In this document: positions 1-6,124 of the stretch, one piece after another
How the letters are laid out: each line of letters starts with the position of its first letter
Position numbering within the stretch: the first letter of the stretch is position 1
Source of the DNA: Bacteroidales bacterium
GTDB taxonomy: Bacteria > Bacteroidota > Bacteroidia > Bacteroidales > Marinilabiliaceae
DNA length: 9,224 bases
NCBI GenBank assembly: GCA_900766825.1
Contig: CAAFWU010000012.1
Span: 1 to 9,224 of the forward strand
Direction of reading: 5' to 3'
The notes under the pieces: generated by a model
The model's input: the letters and a program-made list of their open reading frames with translations, nothing else
The model's database searches: none
What the model was told of the DNA's origin: nothing
Translations under genes and position numbers: made by a program

Positions 1-1
1 C

Positions 2-2296
2 CGATTAATTAAACGAATTGCGTTGTTGCTACTCTGCCTGAGTCATTTGCTTGTGGCCGAGGTGGCAGCACAGACACATGAGATTCAAAAACGCGAGCGT
101 ACGCCAGGCGAGCGACCCAAGATTGGTCTGGTCTTGAGTGGAGGAGGAGCCAAAGGTTTAGCCCATATTGGTGTGCTGAAAGCCATAGATCGTTCTGGGC
201 TCCACATCGACTACATTGCTGGCACCAGTATGGGAGCCATTGTGGCCGCCATGTACGCTTGTGGCTACAGTGCCGACCAAATTGAGCAAGTGAGCCGCGA
301 AACCAATTGGATGAAGCTAATAAGCAGTAAGCCAAGTTTCGAGGATATTGGCATCGAGGACCGCGATGAGTTTGAAAACTACATATTCCGTCTGCCAATG
401 AAGGGCATCAAACCCCAGTTGGCCACAGGTATCTTTGAGCCTTATCAAGTGAAGACACGCCTTCGCGAGGTTTTCTTTCCCGTGAGCCGCGAAAAGGATT
501 TTAGCAAGCTGGAAATACCATTTAAGTGCATTGCAACCGACATTGGTTCGGGCGACGCCGTGGTGCTCGATGGCGGCGATTTGGCTTTTGCCACCCGAAG
601 CAGCATGGCCATCCCAGGAGTTTTCTCGGCAACAGAATACAACGGCACTAAGCTTGTGGATGGCGGCATTGTGCGCAATTTCCCTGTTAGGGACGTGATT
701 GAGATGGGAGCCGACTATGTGATTGGCGTTAACCTCTTCTCTGGTCTGACCCCAGCCGATGAATTGGGTTCCATGTTGGACGTAATGTTGCAGATAACCA
801 ACTTTCGCGATGCCAAGGATTTGGAAGAGGAAAAGGCAGCGTGCGACATGCTTATTGAGCCCTCTGTCGGTGCCTATTCGGCAGCAAGTTTTGAGTCGGC
901 CGATACCATACTGACCATTGGCGACGAGATTGGTCTTGAGTTTGAGCCCCTTTTTAAGCAATTGGCCGACTCGCTGCACAATGCCTATGGCGTGCCCTAT
1001 AGCACCCCCGACCGCATGAAGGCCTATGACCCTCAGGTACGTGTGGTGGGCTTTGAATTTGAGGGACTTAAGTCAACAACAGAGAATCAGATTAAGCATG
1101 CACTCAACATTCATGCTGGCGTAAGCTACAGCCCTGCAGATTTCTCGGAGTCGGTTAAGAGTGCCATGTCTACGGGTTTCTACAGCAATGTTGATTATGA
1201 ACTTAAGTTTGTGGATGATTACACAAGCGACGTTATTTTCTGTTGCAAGGTTCATGAGAATCCGCTGGCTTCGTTGGGGCTTTCGCTCTCCTACAACACA
1301 TTTACCAATGCCTCAATTTTACTGAATTATCAGATACGAAATATATTCAAACATGTATCGCTGACCGACTTTAAGGTAGCGGTGTCGAAGGATTTTAGGG
1401 TCTGGATTAGAAACCGCACTCTTTTTGGTGTTAAGGGCGATCACTTTTTGGATGTGGAGTTTGCTAACGACCGATTCTATATCCCGAGTTATAGGGATGT
1501 GGAGAGTACAGACAACTCTTACGTTTATGTGCACAACAACATTTCGGTGGGCATAGGTCATGCCTTCTCTACGGTGCGAGACACTAAATTCTCCATTGGT
1601 TGGGAAGATTTCTATGTTTCGCCAACGTCCAGTTCGGTTAAGGATATCGATGGTCATGCGCGCAACTTCTATTTCAACGGACGGATGCGTGTGAACACCT
1701 TTGACAAGAAATATCTGGCCACCCGAGGCAAAAAGTTCGACCTTAATGCCTATGTGGCGGCAAAACCATGGTATCATTACAAGAAAGGGGCAACGCTCGA
1801 TTCGCTCAAAGCCAATGGGTTGGATGACGATAAGGTGGTGGCTCGAGCCACGGCTCGACTGGAAATGCGTCAGGCTGCCACGGATCGTCTGACATTTACC
1901 GAGGTGGTTGGCGGAGCTGTTGGATTTAGGGGCAAGAGTTTTGTGCACCAAACGGCTTTAGGTGGTCCAACGGCCTATCTGCCAAGCCATTTGAACTTCT
2001 ATGGTTTGGTCACAGCCAATAGGTTTGCCCCTACAATGCTTATGGTCGGCTTATCTGGGCAATATAATTTGGTGGCTGATGTTCACCTGCTTCTGCACCT
2101 CAATTCGGCTGTGACGTTCGAGGGGCTGGAGAGCTATATTGTCGATAAAAATAAGTTTGAGGCAAAAGAGTTTATTCATGGTGGCGGCATTTCGTTGGCC
2201 TATAATCTTTTGGGAATGTTGCCTTTAGACTTTACCCTTATGTATGGTTCGAAAGACAAATTCAATGTGTCGGTGAACATTGGTCACTACTTCTGA
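2..2296 (+). CDS. Patatin-like phospholipase fused to POTRA and outer-membrane beta-barrel (PlpD-like, type Vd), 5' partial
   Basis: Probable lipid acyl hydrolase carried on its own outer-membrane barrel. The patatin domain comes first: oxyanion-hole motif GGGAKG (nt 140-157), nucleophile motif GTSMG with Ser at nt 227-229, and the dyad Asp in LVDGGI (Asp at nt 659-661). A POTRA-like segment (VRVVGFEFEGLKST, from about nt 1037 to 1220) follows, then roughly 340 residues rich in alternating beta strands that end in a terminal Phe, as expected for a 16-strand Omp85-type barrel. The frame stays open to the left edge and reads RLIKR followed by a Leu-rich stretch and then VAAQ, a typical Sec signal peptide. 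The true ATG is therefore probably just upstream, and the first in-window candidate (TTG at 23) would remove the charged n-region. In PlpD-type proteins the barrel is thought to help expose or release the lipase. Whether it is cleaved here cannot be seen. The next gene starts 39 nt downstream. Confidence 0.9.
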   Translation, partial: RLIKRIALLLLCLSHLLVAEVAAQTHEIQKRERTPGERPKIGLVLSGGGAKGLAHIGVLKAIDRSGLHIDYIAGTSMGAIVAAMYACGYSADQIEQVSRETNWMKLISSKPSFEDIGIEDRDEFENYIFRLPMKGIKPQLATGIFEPYQVKTRLREVFFPVSREKDFSKLEIPFKCIATDIGSGDAVVLDGGDLAFATRSSMAIPGVFSATEYNGTKLVDGGIVRNFPVRDVIEMGADYVIGVNLFSGLTPADELGSMLDVMLQITNFRDAKDLEEEKAACDMLIEPSVGAYSAASFESADTILTIGDEIGLEFEPLFKQLADSLHNAYGVPYSTPDRMKAYDPQVRVVGFEFEGLKSTTENQIKHALNIHAGVSYSPADFSESVKSAMSTGFYSNVDYELKFVDDYTSDVIFCCKVHENPLASLGLSLSYNTFTNASILLNYQIRNIFKHVSLTDFKVAVSKDFRVWIRNRTLFGVKGDHFLDVEFANDRFYIPSYRDVESTDNSYVYVHNNISVGIGHAFSTVRDTKFSIGWEDFYVSPTSSSVKDIDGHARNFYFNGRMRVNTFDKKYLATRGKKFDLNAYVAAKPWYHYKKGATLDSLKANGLDDDKVVARATARLEMRQAATDRLTFTEVVGGAVGFRGKSFVHQTALGGPTAYLPSHLNFYGLVTANRFAPTMLMVGLSGQYNLVADVHLLLHLNSAVTFEGLESYIVDKNKFEAKEFIHGGGISLAYNLLGMLPLDFTLMYGSKDKFNVSVNIGHYF

Positions 2297-2335
2297 TTCT
2301 TAAATACTTACCCCCACGCAGACCCATCGAAATCC

Positions 2336-2947
2336 ATGGAACTACGCGACGATGAATACATAACAATTGGCAAACACTCGGAGGGCATATACAAAGAGAA
2401 GGGTAGTCGTTTTCTCTCTTTTGCATATAATGTCTCGTCGGTCGATGAGGCCAAAGCCATTATAGCAGAGTGCGATAACGAGTATCATGATGCTCGACAT
2501 TGCTGCTATGCCTGGAAACTTATTGGCGAGAGCGACTATAAGGTGAGTGACGATGGCGAACCATCGGGAACCGCTGGGCGACCCATCTTGGGGCAGATAC
2601 TTTCTGCGGGACTTTCTAATGTGCTCATTGTGGTCATTCGATATTTTGGAGGCATAAAGTTGGGCACAGGCGGACTCATTGTGGCCTACAAAACAGCGTC
2701 GGCCGATGCTTTGGCCAATGCCACAACAGAGGTCCGAACACTTAGGTCGCAGTTTAACGTCACTTTCCCATACTTGGCCATGAACGATGTTATGCGTACG
2801 GTCAAGGATTGTCAGCCAACCATTGTAAGTCAGCAATTTGATAATGACTGTGCCATGGTTCTCGATATACGTCGCGGCGATGCAAAGACCCTTCTGGCAA
2901 GGCTGTCGGATATCGATGGGGTGACAGTGGAGAAGATAAATGCTTAG
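2336..2947 (+). CDS. yigZ: YigZ/IMPACT family protein (UPF0029 with DUF1949-like C-terminus)
   Basis: A 203-residue cytoplasmic protein of about the usual YigZ length (around 200). The N-terminal UPF0029 domain carries KGSRF (residues 22-26), DARHCCYAW (52-60), the family signature DDGEPSGTAGRPIL (72-85) and VIRYFGGIKLGTGGL (100-114). The last 65 or so residues fit the ferredoxin-like DUF1949 region. Eukaryotic IMPACT relatives bind GCN1 and affect translation control. The bacterial role is not settled, though ribosome or nucleic-acid association has been suggested. The ATG at 2336 directly precedes the conserved region and no upstream alternative is needed. It lies 39 nt after the patatin gene with no terminator between, so co-transcription is plausible. 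The functional link between the two is unclear. Confidence 0.93.
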   Translation: MELRDDEYITIGKHSEGIYKEKGSRFLSFAYNVSSVDEAKAIIAECDNEYHDARHCCYAWKLIGESDYKVSDDGEPSGTAGRPILGQILSAGLSNVLIVVIRYFGGIKLGTGGLIVAYKTASADALANATTEVRTLRSQFNVTFPYLAMNDVMRTVKDCQPTIVSQQFDNDCAMVLDIRRGDAKTLLARLSDIDGVTVEKINA

Positions 2948-3020
2948 TTTGGCACAATGTTTGCTTTGTTAACTCAGTGTAATAAAGTCTCTTCAAAAAT
3001 TATTATTCAACGTTATATCT

Positions 3021-3434
3021 ATGAAATCACTTACCAAGATTGCACTCTCAGCACTCTCAGCACTCTCACTTGCAGCTTGCGCTTCGCAGTCCAACACAGC
3101 ATCGCTGGACGCCCAGTTGCAAGGCAGTTGGCGCATCACCTCTGCTTTGGGGCTTAGCACAGAGCAGGCCGACAATGAGGCTGTCATCAACTTCACCGAC
3201 AGCGGAAGTGTTAACGGATGTGCAGGCGTCAACAACTTCTTCGGATCCTATCAAATTGAAAATGGTGTCATATCCTTTGGTCCCATGGGCATGACGCGGA
3301 TGATGGGACGCAACCAACATATCGAGGATTCTGTAATGAAAGCCATCAACGACATCAAAACAATCAAGGTTGAAGGCTCTCTTGCCAAAGGTTTTAATGC
3401 CGAGGGAACTGAAATATTGATTCTTTCAAAATAA
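3021..3434 (+). CDS. META domain (HslJ/DUF306-like) lipoprotein
   Basis: A 137-residue predicted lipoprotein. The signal peptide has a Lys-containing n-region (MKSLTK), an Ala/Leu/Ser h-region and the lipobox LAAC with Cys20 as the lipidation site. The mature part is a single META domain: QGSWRIT (34-40), INFTDSGSVNGCAGVNNFFGSY (56-77), a TRM motif (92-94), then EDSVMKAIND and a C-terminal strand EILILSK. META proteins such as E. coli HslJ are envelope proteins linked to stress or novobiocin resistance; the molecular role is poorly defined. The cysteines usual in the AGCN and TRM-x-C positions are Val70 and Gly96 here, with one Cys at 67 instead. The h-region is encoded by three perfect copies of a 9-bp repeat. 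A terminator begins 28 nt past the stop. No convincing promoter was found in the 73-nt gap upstream. Confidence 0.88.
   Translation: MKSLTKIALSALSALSLAACASQSNTASLDAQLQGSWRITSALGLSTEQADNEAVINFTDSGSVNGCAGVNNFFGSYQIENGVISFGPMGMTRMMGRNQHIEDSVMKAINDIKTIKVEGSLAKGFNAEGTEILILSK
3042..3068 (+). repeat. Three perfect tandem copies of a 9-bp unit (GCACTCTCA) in a signal peptide
   Basis: The copies lie at 3042-3050, 3051-3059 and 3060-3068 with no mismatch. They are in frame with the META lipoprotein and encode Ala-Leu-Ser three times (residues 8-16), which is most of the hydrophobic core of the signal peptide. Since the unit is 9 bp, gain or loss of a copy would lengthen or shorten the h-region by three residues without a frameshift. 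Confidence 0.95.
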
Positions 3435-3461
3435 AAGGGATTATAAGATATACCCCCTTCT

Positions 3462-3497
3462 GGCGATGCCCAATATGCTTTGGGCATCGCTTTTTTT
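3462..3497 (+). terminator. Strong intrinsic terminator after the META lipoprotein gene
   Basis: The arms 3463-3473 and 3480-3490 pair over 11 bp without mismatch (GCGATGCCCAA with TTGGGCATCGC), leaving a 6-nt loop. Seven T residues follow directly (3491-3497). This is a textbook Rho-independent terminator and should end the block starting with the patatin gene. Confidence 0.93.
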
Positions 3498-3560
3498 GTT
3501 GACTTACGTTATATTGTTCTAAACATGCCATTAGAATTAACCTTTTTTGTGCCGAATTTG

Positions 3561-3568
3561 TAAATTTG
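3561..3568 (+). promoter_or_regulatory. Candidate Bacteroidota -7 box (TAAATTTG)
   Basis: TAAATTTG matches the TAnnTTTG consensus of the primary sigma factor in Bacteroidota. It lies after the terminator at 3462-3497 and about 117 nt before the ATG at 3685, a sensible place for the promoter of the acidic-protein and porin genes. The -33 element is poor: the nearest upstream TTTG (3546-3549) leaves only 11 nt instead of about 20. The leader from about 3575 to 3684 contains a 7-bp inverted repeat (3608-3614 with 3649-3655) but no recognised riboswitch. Confidence 0.5.
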
Positions 3569-3684
3569 CAGACGTGACAGTTGTTGTCCATTGCTGCAAA
3601 CTGTTGTCTGAGTTATGTAAATCTAATGTCTCAAGGCTTAGTCTCTCAAACTCAGTCACTCAAAATAATTTTTCAAAATATAAC

Positions 3685-4197
3685 ATGGAAGAAAAGAAAC
3701 TTATCCCCTTGGTAGGCTTTGGCAAGGTCCGTTTTGGCATGAGCGTGGACCAAGTAGAAAAAATACTTGGCAAAGCCGATGAGAAGAATGTAGACGTACG
3801 TTTTGGCGAGGAGCCCGATGACATTGCAACTGAGCTTGTCTACGATAAACTCGGCCTCTCCCTTTCTTTCGATAAACTCTATAAATATCGCCTCACAGAC
3901 ATCATGACCGAGGAGGGAAGCCAGTTCGGTCTCGATGGCATAATTAAGTTGGGCGATGCCAAAGATAAGGTCCTTGCCGCAGCTCTGGAAAAGGACTACG
4001 GTCCATACGAAGAGGCTGACCTAACCGAAGAAGCCGAGGACGAGGATGAGATTCGCGAGATTGAAGAGGAGGGTCTTGAGGAGATAGATTTTGAGGATAT
4101 GGGCCTCAACCTTTGGTTCTCAAAAGGAGTGCTCTCCACCATTCAGCTCGGTCCCGAATTCGATGAGCACGACAGCCCTATCTGGCCGGAGGCATAA
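3685..4197 (+). CDS. Acidic hypothetical protein with two related halves (SmpA/OmlA-like pattern?)
   Basis: A 170-residue protein of unknown function with no signal peptide or membrane segment, so probably cytoplasmic. The frame is open back to an ATG at 3547, but that would add 46 residues of low-complexity sequence starting before the -7 box. The ATG at 3685, preceded by an A/T-rich leader and starting MEEKKLIPL, is preferred. The two halves look alike: half 1 has VRFGMSVDQVEKILGKADE (15-33) and LGLSLSFDKLYKYRLTDI (56-73); half 2 has IKLGDAKDKVLAAALEKDYG (87-106) and MGLNLWFSKGVLSTIQLG (139-156). The xxFGMSxxxVxxxLGxA pattern recalls SmpA/OmlA or BLIP-like folds. Residues 109-138 hold 19 Asp/Glu out of 30, inserted in the second half. 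The gene sits 58 nt before the preferred porin start with no terminator between. An immunity-type protein is one alternative; no toxin gene is nearby. Confidence 0.8.
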   Translation: MEEKKLIPLVGFGKVRFGMSVDQVEKILGKADEKNVDVRFGEEPDDIATELVYDKLGLSLSFDKLYKYRLTDIMTEEGSQFGLDGIIKLGDAKDKVLAAALEKDYGPYEEADLTEEAEDEDEIREIEEEGLEEIDFEDMGLNLWFSKGVLSTIQLGPEFDEHDSPIWPEA

Positions 4198-4255
4198 TTC
4201 TTGGCATACCTAAGAATTTGAAATGCAATTTGATAAGACAAAAAGTATTTGTAAT

Positions 4256-5410
4256 ATGAAGTATCGTTTTCTTCAGACCAAGGCATTGAGGTCGCTCATG
4301 GTTTTGGGCGTTGCTCTTTGCGGTGCTGTGGCCAATGCGCAGCTTACAGTGCCTGTGGCAGGCAGTTCGCTCAGTCTTAAGTTTGGCGGTCGAATAAACA
4401 TGGATCTTGGCACATATTTGGGAGCCGATGATGACAAAGCAAACCGCAATGGCTTCAGCATCAACGACTCGCGATTGGGCATCACGGCCGACTTCGACAC
4501 CGTATGGCAGGCCAAGATGGAGATTGCTTATGCCAACAAGGCCATAGCCTTCCGCGATGTCTACGTACGCCGCGCTTTCAAAAATGGCAATGAGCTCAAG
4601 ATTGGTAACATCTTCATGCCCTTTGGTCTCAAACCTGGTGGCTTGGCCTATAAGTTCATTGAGACCGCTTGTCCCGACCAGACCTTTACCCCTCTGCGAA
4701 AGTTGGGTCTGCTCTACTCTCGCACAACGCCTAAATTCAACTGGGCTGCGGGCATATACTCCGACGGTAGTGTAGACTCCAAGTCGACAAATAGCGGCTA
4801 TCTGCTTATGGCTCATGCTCTTGTGCGCCCCATAGATGCTGGCGGAACCATACTTCATATTGGCACATCGGCTCAGTGGATCCACCCCTCCACAACATTC
4901 TCTTACTCTGTGATTGTGCCCGAGACATTTCAAGCTGCCAAGGTGGCTTCTACACCCGCTTTCGATGCCTATAACTATGGCAAGTTCGAGGCTCAGGTTC
5001 TCTACATCTGCCGCCGATTCTATGCCGAGGCTCACTATCTGCACTCTTGGGTCAACTTGCCAAACGAGGTTACCACAACCGACTCGGAAGGCAATTCGTT
5101 CACAACACCTCAGGATAACTACGATGCCCATGGTGTCTACGTTCAAACTTCGTGGCGCATCTTTGGCGATAACCAAAACTACAATCGCAAGACTGGCATA
5201 GCTGGCAACCCTGGAGGTAAGGCTGCCGAGGTGCTGCTGCGCTACGCACAGACCGACCTTGAGGCCTATGGCTTGGTTAACGACGTTACTATTGGCTTCA
5301 ACTACTTCTTTAATAAGTATTTGAGGGCTAAGGTTAACTACGCTCACTCGGCTGTTAAAGATGGCAGAAAATACGATATGCTGCAAGCTCGCTTGCAATT
5401 CTCGTTCTAA
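4256..5410 (+). CDS. OprO/OprP-family (phosphate-selective type) outer-membrane porin
   Basis: A 384-residue porin. An earlier in-frame ATG lies at 4223, but starting at 4256 gives a clean Sec signal peptide (MKYRFLQTKALRS, hydrophobic core, cleavage after ANA at residue 28, mature start Gln29), so 4256 is chosen. The mature protein shows the family pattern: an N-terminal strand LSLKFGGRINMDLG, DSRLGITADFDTVWQAKMEIAYANK, FRDVYVRRAF, the IGNIFMPFGL motif, a LLYSR segment, long alternating strands, and a C-terminal FNYFFNKYLRAKVNYAHS strand ending LQFSF with terminal Phe for barrel assembly. The family forms trimeric 16-strand channels. Anion or phosphate preference is a property of the Pseudomonas members and cannot be assumed here. 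A terminator follows the gene. The family call is from motifs recalled, not from a search. Confidence 0.88.
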   Translation: MKYRFLQTKALRSLMVLGVALCGAVANAQLTVPVAGSSLSLKFGGRINMDLGTYLGADDDKANRNGFSINDSRLGITADFDTVWQAKMEIAYANKAIAFRDVYVRRAFKNGNELKIGNIFMPFGLKPGGLAYKFIETACPDQTFTPLRKLGLLYSRTTPKFNWAAGIYSDGSVDSKSTNSGYLLMAHALVRPIDAGGTILHIGTSAQWIHPSTTFSYSVIVPETFQAAKVASTPAFDAYNYGKFEAQVLYICRRFYAEAHYLHSWVNLPNEVTTTDSEGNSFTTPQDNYDAHGVYVQTSWRIFGDNQNYNRKTGIAGNPGGKAAEVLLRYAQTDLEAYGLVNDVTIGFNYFFNKYLRAKVNYAHSAVKDGRKYDMLQARLQFSF

Positions 5411-5447
5411 GTTTAGGCAAGTCAATTTAGTTTGACATAACATCATT

Positions 5448-5490
5448 AAGGGCGGAGTCCATATCTATTGGGCTCCGCTCTTTGTTTGTT
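5448..5490 (+). terminator. Intrinsic terminator after the porin gene
   Basis: The arms 5449-5460 and 5470-5481 (AGGGCGGAGTCC with GGGCTCCGCTCT) pair over 12 bp with two G-U wobbles, and A5448-T5482 can extend the stem. The loop is 9 nt. A broken T-tract TTTGTTTGTT (5481-5490) follows. It lies 38 nt past the porin stop. Confidence 0.88.
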
Positions 5491-5598
5491 CAGGAGAGGG
5501 TGACACATTATTGTTTCTTGAGCGAAACACATGTTTAACACCACAGTTTAAGGTATATATTTTAAAAACAACATCTCACTCTCTTTGAGTAATAAAAG
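5491..5598. other. A/T-rich intergenic stretch with no gene seen
   Basis: This is the non-coding part between the porin terminator and the next promoter. It has a very A/T-rich patch around 5552-5570, which could act as an UP-like element, and otherwise no open frame, repeat or RNA gene that I can support. Confidence 0.6.
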
Positions 5599-5630
5599 TT
5601 TGCCAACGAGAGTAATAATTGTTATATTTG
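5599..5630 (+). promoter_or_regulatory. Strong Bacteroidota promoter (TTTG, 20-nt spacer, TATATTTG)
   Basis: The -33 element TTTG is at 5599-5602 and the -7 element TATATTTG at 5623-5630, a perfect TAnnTTTG, with a 20-nt spacer as in well-characterised Bacteroides promoters. Transcription should start near 5636, giving a 5' leader of about 75 nt before the 93-residue gene. It is the only site in the window where both elements match well. Confidence 0.85.
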
Positions 5631-5635
5631 CGCAA

Positions 5636-5688
5636 GAAGTGTAGGGACTATTTGATCACTTTTAAGCCATAGTCCCCCTTGGCACTTC
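5636..5688 (+). promoter_or_regulatory. Structured 5' leader: two-part hairpin at the predicted transcript start
   Basis: The outer stem GAAGTG (5636-5641) pairs with CACTTC (5683-5688). The inner stem GGGACTAT (5644-5651) pairs with ATAGTCCC (5669-5676). Both are perfect, separated by a small asymmetric internal loop, with a 17-nt apical loop. No T-tract follows, so it is not a simple terminator. It would form the very 5' end of the mRNA, where such a hairpin could protect against decay or regulate translation. It could also be a small RNA. No known riboswitch class was recognised. Confidence 0.65.
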
Positions 5689-5710
5689 ATAAACCACTAA
5701 ACTGTCAAAT

Positions 5711-5992
5711 ATGGCAAAGAAATCTGACCTTAAGAAAGATGTCAAGTTTTTGGCTGACGACCTCTACTCCATCATCTCTGTAAAAATTGCAATCGATGGT
5801 ATGGACACACAGAAGGCAATTGAGTTGGCAAGTAAGGTAAGTCTCTTCAAGACTAACTTCCTCGACAAGGTCAACCATCCTGGTGCTGATAAGGCTGACG
5901 CTAAGGCTGTTAAGGCTGCATATCGTCAGATTGGTGCGGAACTTTTCCAGCAGTATGCTGACCTCTCTGAGGAGTTGTCTAAGGCAAAGTAA
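5711..5992 (+). CDS. Small helical protein of unknown function, probably highly expressed
   Basis: A 93-residue soluble protein without signal peptide, membrane segment or cysteine. It is Lys/Ala/Asp/Glu-rich and predicted almost wholly helical: a first helical part at residues 4-27 (DLKKDVKFLADDLYSIISVKIA), a second at about 32-54, a break at NHPGAD (55-60), and a last helix at 62-92 ending SEELSKAK. I do not recognise the family. It has its own strong promoter and leader hairpin. Codon use differs from the neighbours: of 14 Ala codons 7 are GCT, 6 GCA, 1 GCG and none GCC; all three Gly codons are GGT; 12 of 15 Lys codons are AAG. In Bacteroidota this pattern goes with abundant proteins. The ATG at 5711 is the only sensible start and is preceded by an A-rich stretch with no Shine-Dalgarno sequence. 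A nucleoid- or ribosome-associated or stress role is possible but not shown. Confidence 0.85.
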   Translation: MAKKSDLKKDVKFLADDLYSIISVKIAIDGMDTQKAIELASKVSLFKTNFLDKVNHPGADKADAKAVKAAYRQIGAELFQQYADLSEELSKAK

Positions 5993-6030
5993 AGCCACCT
6001 ACGTGGACTCCTCTTACACCGCCTTATTAG

Positions 6031-6091
6031 CTCTCGACTCGGGAGTGTAATTTAACTCTTGACTGCCGTTGTGGATTCCACCTTGCGGCAG
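6031..6091 (+). other. Two consecutive hairpins between the 93-residue gene and the S9 peptidase gene
   Basis: The first hairpin is CTCTCG (6031-6036) with CGGGAG (6040-6045), one G-U pair and a 3-nt loop, followed by TGTAATTTAA. The second has an outer stem CTGCCG (6063-6068) with CGGCAG (6086-6091) and an inner stem GTGG (6071-6074) with CCAC (6078-6081); a T-rich stretch begins about 7 nt later. Either could be a weak terminator for the upstream gene, or part of the leader of the peptidase operon. No promoter with both elements was found between 5993 and 6124. Confidence 0.4.
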
Positions 6092-6124
6092 CAAGAGTTT
6101 TATATTTTATTTTGGCTCATTATC

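Noticed and set aside
317..979. A 220-residue minus-strand open frame inside the patatin gene
   Set aside because: The + strand carries catalytic motifs in exactly this stretch. The antisense product has no recognisable domain.
3608..3655. A 7-bp inverted repeat (CTGAGTT with AACTCAG) in the leader of the acidic gene
   Set aside because: The 34-nt loop and short stem are within what chance gives. No riboswitch features were seen.
3547..3684. An N-terminal extension of the acidic protein starting at ATG 3547
   Set aside because: It would begin before the -7 box at 3561-3568, and its residues are low-complexity and unlike the acidic protein that follows.
4196..4218. A 7-bp inverted repeat (AATTCTT with AAGAATT) between the acidic gene and the porin
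   Set aside because: The stem has only one G-C pair, overlaps the stop codon region and has no T-tract, so it is not a credible terminator.
4223..4255. ATG 4223 as the start of the porin
   Set aside because: It adds 11 polar residues before a complete signal peptide. The ATG at 4256 gives a normal n-region, though 4223 cannot be fully excluded.
4178..5446. A 422-residue open frame on the minus strand covering the whole porin gene
   Set aside because: It is an antisense shadow produced by the codon use of the porin. It has no signal peptide, no family resemblance and an unusual composition, while the + strand frame is a clear porin with signal peptide and terminal Phe.
6104..6116. A TATTTTG-like sequence as promoter of the S9 gene
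   Set aside because: It is one base short of the TAnnTTTG consensus, has no well-placed -33 element and would put the start site almost on the ATG.
6059..6124. A TTG start giving the S9 peptidase 22 extra residues
   Set aside because: This part overlaps a hairpin and would bury the signal peptide that starts at ATG 6125.
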